A stretch of 11,863 nt of DNA, taken from positions 1 to 11,863 of the forward strand of contig PDHQ01000674.1 of NCBI GenBank assembly GCA_003339415.1, written 5' to 3'. Under the pieces are notes generated by a model, which was given only the letters and a program-made list of their open reading frames with translations, was not told the DNA's origin and did not search any database. Source of the stretch: Ophiocordyceps camponoti-saundersi (nom. inval.) (lineage: Eukaryota > Ascomycota > Sordariomycetes > Hypocreales > Ophiocordycipitaceae). Positions 7,593 to 11,863 of this stretch are shown one piece after another. Numbering within the stretch: the stretch's first letter is position 1; each line of letters opens with the position of its first letter. The position numbers were made by a program, and so were the translations under genes.

Positions 7593-8037
7593 TATATATA
7601 TTTATTAAATAGCTACCGGACTTAGTTTAGGTGCTCGTAATAATAATATATATATATATATATAGATTTTATATCTTATAGTTAGAGGGAGTAGATAGGG
7701 TATTAGGGGCTTAGGGTTAGGGATAACTAACGTATAATAACGCTTCTTACGGAACCCTCCCTAAAGCTATATATAGACTTCGACACGTTAATATATATTA
7801 TTACTAGTTACGGCGTAAAGTATAAGATTAACGCTTATAATTTCGCTAGATTCCTCCTACCCGTAATCCCGCTGATAGCTTTACGAAGGCCTTACCCCCT
7901 AAGGCTTTTCTTCTTTTTCGATAACTAGTTAGGGTCTTTCCCTTACCTTATTAAATTACTCTCTCTTTCTTTTTTTCCTTTCTTTTATCCTCTTCTTTTT
8001 TTCGTTATTTCTTACTATATTTACGTACGTTTGCATA
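7593..8037. other. Gene-free flank between LTR element and pseudogene copy 2
   Basis: Contains an AT dinucleotide run at about 7649-7665, a TTAGGGTTAGGG at 7711-7722, and a long C/T-rich tract at 7905-8010. The C/T tract loosely resembles the poly-pyrimidine part of repeat A and sits at the equivalent place 3' of the pseudogene, but the match is too weak to call a fourth copy. No coding frame is supported. Confidence 0.4.
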
Positions 8038-9227
8038 TTATTTTAAAAAAGGACTATTATTAATTACTATAAAGTTATAGATATTTCCTCCTTTCTTCTT
8101 CCTTATAGTAGCCTTTTCCTAGCTACGCTTAGCGCGTTTACGCTCGGCACGCTTACCCTTTACCCGCTAATACTTAGTACGCTTACGATTATACTCCTCT
8201 ATTTCGTTAGCCTCGGCCCGCTATATCCTTTCTTTATTAGTTTACTATAGGTAGTCTACTACTTAATAGAGCGCCCCGCTATACGTTATTAGGTCGCTAT
8301 AGAAGGATACGAAACGGCCGGAGGGACTCTCGGTAATAAGTCGCTACCCGGTATAGCATAATTTCCCCCTTACCTAGTAATTATTATACCTCCCCCTAAA
8401 CTAGTCTTTATAACGGAAATAAATCTCGAAATAGAGGTTCTGCTTCGATAAATTAGCGCACTTATTATAAGGGTACTCGGGTTAGGGAGCGCGGCTCGTA
8501 AGGATTATCGCCTTAAATAAATTATCCTAACGGAGGAAGCGGGCAATAATAGACTTAATCGGCCTATTTAGCTTTTTCGGCATATATACGGTAACGTTAC
8601 GAGTAGCGCCCTACGTAACCCGATATTCCTCGTACTCTTTTCTCTTAGTATCGACTATTTTGCTCTATTCTATCTATTACTTACCGAAATCGCGAGGGCT
8701 TTTATCGCGGTTTTTAACATCTCCGACGATATTCTAAACATAACCTTATAGCGATAACGGAACTCCTTATTCGTAATAACGACTTCGCTAAAAGGCTTAC
8801 TAGGAATATTATTTAACGCGGATATCCTCTCTTCGTAGAAATAATAAAATGACTCTTAAGGCGCGCGTCGAAACGAGATTTCTAATAAATTTGCCGTTAT
8901 AATATAAGGTTAACGATAGGAGGTTTTCCTACGGGCGTATAATTTTTTATTTATATTTATATATATATACCGATTTACTAACTTATAGTATACTTATCCC
9001 TTTTCTAACGCTTTAAAGTTACGATTTTTTCCTTATAAACGCTTTTCTTATAGTTTTTCCTATAGTTTCTATCTACGCTAAAAGATTCTATATAATAACC
9101 CTCTAGCTTACTTACTTCGAATATACTTTAGTATTTACTTACGTGCGCTCTAGATCGACTAATTAGCTTATAGTATTACCGCACCTAATACCGATAGCCT
9201 ACCCTAGGCTACCTAGCTTACGATATG
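8038..9227 (-). pseudogene. RIP-degraded gene of unknown function, copy 2, 5'-truncated
   Basis: A homologue of 177-1790 on the same strand, offset by about 7.87 kb (for instance the shared 'gcggctcgtaa.gattatcgcc' at 621 and 8491). Reading back TAA/TAG as Gln/Trp, the C-terminal half has RPIKSIIARFLRQDNLFKAI, AIILTSRAP, YFEIYFRYKDWFRGRYNNY, SPSGRFVSFYSDLITYSGAL and a Lys/Arg/Glu-rich tail, ending at TAA 8038-8040. It keeps one frame across the point where copy 1 is shifted, but has its own frameshift near 8690. Similarity to copy 1 stops by about 9200, where the candidate copia LTR begins, so the N-terminal third is missing. Function is unknown. The two copies are clearly older or more diverged than the LTR pair. 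Confidence 0.65.
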
Positions 9228-9989
9228 TAAGGGTATGCGAGGTCTAGCGGGCTCGTTACGTAGTGCGCTCTATATAATTAATACCCCCCCTTTAGGCCCG
9301 CTTAGCTAAGCGGAAAATAGTTATCCCGTGCCGCAAGGCGCGGAAAATAATAAAATAGTAAAAAATAGCGTTTTCTCGGCTCTTCTTAACGAGGCCGGCA
9401 GAGGGCTTAAATCGCTTAGAAATATAATAAAAACACGATCCGAGAGATTAAATCAGCTCCTAGAAGTAGTTCTTCCGTTCCGGATCGGTTAATTTATCTA
9501 GGAAATAGCAGAAAATAGCAGAAATAAGCCTCTTTAAGCCGTCTTAAGGGGCGTCGAAAGGGCTAATCTAAGCCGTTTAGAGGTATTAATTTAAGCCTAT
9601 ATAAAGGGCTTAAGAGGTGTTAATCGATAGAGAATATCTCGTTATAGGGGGCTAAAGATAGGCCTTAAGCCTCACGCTAATCTATATAGAGAGGCGTCGT
9701 TATTCGTATCGCTTAGTAGGGAAATGCCGCCTAAGTCGTGCGAGTTAATATATCTAATAGTAAGGGGTTTAGAGGCGCCTGCCGTTAATATTTTTAGGGC
9801 CAGAATAGCCTCTTCCTAATATATTAAAAGGCGCATATCGCAGGACCGGCGGCGGCACGAAGCCGGGCTAGCGGTAGGGTTAATAATCGCAAGCCTCTAT
9901 ATTAAGGCTCTAATCGCGATATACCTTATCCGTTCCCTCTTAATCGGTAGCTGCCTAGGCCGCGCGACGCTTATTATATATATCCCTTA
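9228..9989 (-). repeat. Candidate copia 3' LTR
   Basis: The boundaries are inferred. On the minus strand the polypurine tract is followed by TAAGGGATAT (probably TGAGGG before RIP), and the other end on the plus strand is TAAGGGTATG, giving a 6-bp inverted terminal repeat TAAGGG. The left boundary coincides with the point where similarity between the two unknown-gene copies stops. The partner LTR is outside the window, so length (about 760 bp) and ends are unconfirmed. Confidence 0.45.
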
Positions 9990-9990
9990 A
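9724..9990 (+). pseudogene. ATG-led 89-codon frame antisense to the copia LTR
   Basis: Starts MPPKSCELIYLIVRGLEAPA and has a single internal stop (TAA 9817-9819) before ending at TAA 9988-9990. One stop in 88 codons is unusual in this DNA. A TATATAAAG lies about 120 bases upstream, at roughly 9598. No family is recognised. It could be the start of a different plus-strand gene, an LTR-embedded frame, or chance. Confidence 0.25.
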
Positions 9991-10003
9991 GATCCCCCCT
10001 TTA
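9990..10003 (-). other. Polypurine tract of the copia element
   Basis: On the minus strand it reads TAAAGGGGGGATCT, a G-rich purine run directly before the candidate LTR start. It is the usual kind of primer site for plus-strand DNA synthesis in copia elements. Confidence 0.55.
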
Positions 10004-10041
10004 GGTATAGGATCCTCCGGCAAAAGAGATCTTATACCGTA

Positions 10042-11863
10042 TTATTTATTAGGTCGCCGTTTCGATCGATTATATCGTTCGGTATCGCTGCCTTTAGTAT
10101 CGGGTAGTATAAGGGTATCGCGGGCTTCGCTATCGGGCGCCCTAGGCTTATCTAATAGTCTACGAGGGCTGCCTTTCGTGTTCTCGGCCCTAGAGGGCAG
10201 GATTATAATCTTTAGGTCGGAAAGATATAATATATATACGAATTTAATATGCTAAAGACGCTAGAGAGGCTTTATTAGGCTATCTTCAGCTATCTCGGCT
10301 ATGCCGATCTTATAGATCGTGAAATTACGCTTCTTAACGCGGTCAAGGATCTATTTATATCTCGTATCGATGTCCCTTATGCGTGCGGCCTCTTTATATT
10401 TATTAAGGGCTATCGCCTTAGCGTTAAGGCTATCGATAAATATAATTATTAGTATAAACTCTCGAAACCCTAAGTTTTTAAGAATCTCGCAGACCTAAGT
10501 AAGGCTTATCCCTATAAGCGTTAAATTAATAAATTTAGTATCGGTTAACGATAACGTTATAAGCGTCTACTATTTAGATTTCTAGTATACGGGGCCTATG
10601 CCGATAAAAGCGATATATCCGGTAGTTAAGCATATTATATATAAATTATCCGCAAAAGACGCGTCGGCGAAAATACGAGGCTTTAGATCTCGAGGTCCGC
10701 AAGCACCTCTAAGCGTAAGGCCTAGGCTCTTCGTGCCGTTAAGGTATCGTATTAAATTATTCTATACGAGAAGGTATGAGGTTATCGGATTAAGGTTACC
10801 TTCGCGTAATTTGCTATTCGTAAAGGCTAAATTAGGGCTCGTGCCGTTAGAGAGGTAATTTACCCGGCCACGGCGTTTATACGGCGTTCGTGACGCCTTC
10901 GCCGAATAATTCGAGTATTTTATTAGTATATTTCTCTTAACGCACGCTAATTCTTTACGTGGCACGATTCTTACGGAATTATAGGCCTAAAAAGGTAGTG
11001 GGTTCGCCTAGATCCCGCAAATCCTATAATTCCTATAAGATGCCCTTACCCTCGTTTATAAGGGCTATTCTAGGCGCTATAATTATAATATCGTTAATAT
11101 AAAGGAGTATAGTGAAGCCTTTTTCGTATATATATATCTAAAACTCGGATATAAGCTATTACTATCTATAGCGTTTAAGAGCCTTACTCGCGTGCGTAAA
11201 CTATATTGCGGGAGATAACTTAAGGCTATATAGGGCTCTTTTAAGCCTGCATACTCGATCCGTTCTATCTTCGAATATATATAGCTAGTCGACGAAAAAC
11301 TCCTCTTAGCACGGGGCGTTTACGAATACGTTAATTATATCGAATTGCCGCCACTTAAGATCTCGTAAGGCCACTATCGATAGGAAGACTCGAACCGAAG
11401 AGAAATATGCTATAGAGGCGTAGAGGTCTTCGACAGAGTGCGAGGTCTCTTCTTTATCCCCTCGTACGCATTATCGTGCCTTCGCGATTATAAGCTTATC
11501 TTAAGGTATTTTTATTATAAAGACCTATTTGCCTAGAAGGACCTGCTTGCCGATAAGTTAATTAATAAGATCCTACGTTTAACGATTATATAGAGCCTTA
11601 ATCTTAAGATTTATCGGCGGGCGCTATAGGGAGAGGTAATCAGGTCGCTTTCGCACGTTATATTAGCCTTTAGGCGTCGATAGTATTATAACGTTAAATA
11701 CGGCGCTAATTAGCAGGACGAAGTTAGGTATCTCTGCCTCTTTTTCGTCGATATCTTTAAAGACGGCGTTAGCAGCGGCATTCGCTTTAGCTGCCGTCGC
11801 TTATCGGGTCTTTCGATCGGTTATAGGGATTATAGCCTTATTCCTTAGCTAAGCCTGCGGGGG
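10042..11863 (-). pseudogene. Copia pol fragment: reverse transcriptase and RNase H
   Basis: Minus-strand frame 1 runs from the window edge to about 10865. It has an acidic/Ala-rich linker, then K(stop)VFIIK (11510-11530, the usual KWVFKIK), QFDIINVFVNAP, RLKRALYSLKLSP (11210-11248), YINDIIIIAP in place of YVDD (YIND 11090-11101), DLGEPTTFLG and EKYTNKILELFG. Near 10861-10876 a deletion with frameshift removes the link between the TP..PG and YLSNGTSPNLAF parts. Frame 2 then continues with a stop-free 67-codon piece (10762-10965 includes its in-frame part), LIRYLNGTKSLGL, FADASFADN (10645-10665), TDTKFI in place of STEAEY (10528-10545), FIDSLNAKAIAL and RDIDTRYK (10342-10383). A tail of about 65 residues without stops follows, to TAA 10042-10044. 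Internal TAA/TAG codons fit RIP of CAA/CAG/TGG. It is certainly a dead copia pol; integrase and Gag are off the edge. Confidence 0.9.

Larger units (their letters stand above)
9228..11863 (-). mobile_element. Ty1/copia retrotransposon, 3' part, runs off right edge
   Basis: Reading right to left on the minus strand: a linker, reverse transcriptase, RNase H, a polypurine tract and a candidate 3' LTR. RT directly followed by RNase H at the 3' end fits the copia order (integrase would lie beyond 11863). All coding parts are broken by RIP-type stops and at least one frameshift, so the element cannot make its own protein. Confidence 0.85.

Noticed and set aside
7711..7722. TTAGGGTTAGGG, telomere-like
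   Set aside because: Only two units, inside AT-rich flank DNA with no longer array; too short to call an interstitial telomere.
8660..8695. Possible short intron starting GTAAGT in the unknown gene
   Set aside because: Copy 1 reads straight through the same place in frame, so the break in copy 2 is better explained by a small indel.
10598..10858. Plus-strand 86-codon open frame
   Set aside because: It lies antisense to the well-supported copia RNase H frame; Arg/Pro/Leu-rich composition and no recognisable domain. A shadow.
10762..10965. Minus-strand 67-codon open frame as an independent gene
   Set aside because: Its C-terminal part reads YLSNGTSPNLAFTNSKL, a piece of copia pol. Its apparent Met start arises upstream of a frameshift, so it is a fragment of the pol pseudogene.
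1..11863. tRNA, rRNA, CRISPR array or bacterial operon
   Set aside because: No cloverleaf, rRNA core or regularly spaced repeats seen; composition and retroelements point to a fungal nuclear genome.

Overview
This window looks like a repeat-dense, gene-dead stretch of a filamentous ascomycete (Pezizomycotina) genome that has been heavily hit by repeat-induced point mutation (RIP). CpA and TpG are nearly absent, TpA is greatly enriched and CpG is kept. Bases 5041-5100, for example, hold 15 TA, 0 CA and 0 TG. Almost every former coding frame is studded with TAA/TAG codons that can be read back as CAA/CAG/TGG. I see no intact gene, no rRNA or tRNA and no CRISPR array. The species cannot be named from the sequence.

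Layout, left to right. (1) 1-2097: a broken minus-strand gene of unknown function (copy 1, about 177-1790), flanked in direct orientation by a non-coding repeat I call A (A0 at the left edge, A1 at 1835-2097). (2) 2098-3774: gene-free DNA containing a 180-bp GC-rich island that escaped RIP (2161-2340), a run of 29 G, a third A repeat (A2, 3102-3347) and AT-rich DNA. (3) 3775-7592: a complete but degenerate LTR retrotransposon. Its two LTRs are about 505 bp and differ by about 30 transitions, its putative target-site duplications are ATATC/ATATT, and its interior is only 2.8 kb with no recognisable reverse transcriptase. Each LTR carries three ACGCGT boxes just upstream of a TATA box. (4) 7593-9227: flanking DNA, then a second diverged copy of the unknown minus-strand gene (copy 2), cut off at its 5' side. 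(5) 9228-11863: the 3' part of a Ty1/copia retrotransposon on the minus strand: candidate 3' LTR, polypurine tract, RNase H and reverse transcriptase. It runs off the right edge before integrase.

History inferred from the sequence: the unknown gene was duplicated with its A-type flank, a short LTR element landed between the copies, and a copia element landed in the 5' part of copy 2. All of these then carried RIP-type mutations. The copia catalytic YVDD box now reads YIND, through two TG-to-TA changes. The points most worth following up are the unknown two-copy gene with its flanking repeats, the ACGCGT-boxed LTR, the RIP-spared island, and a long stop-poor tail behind the copia RNase H.
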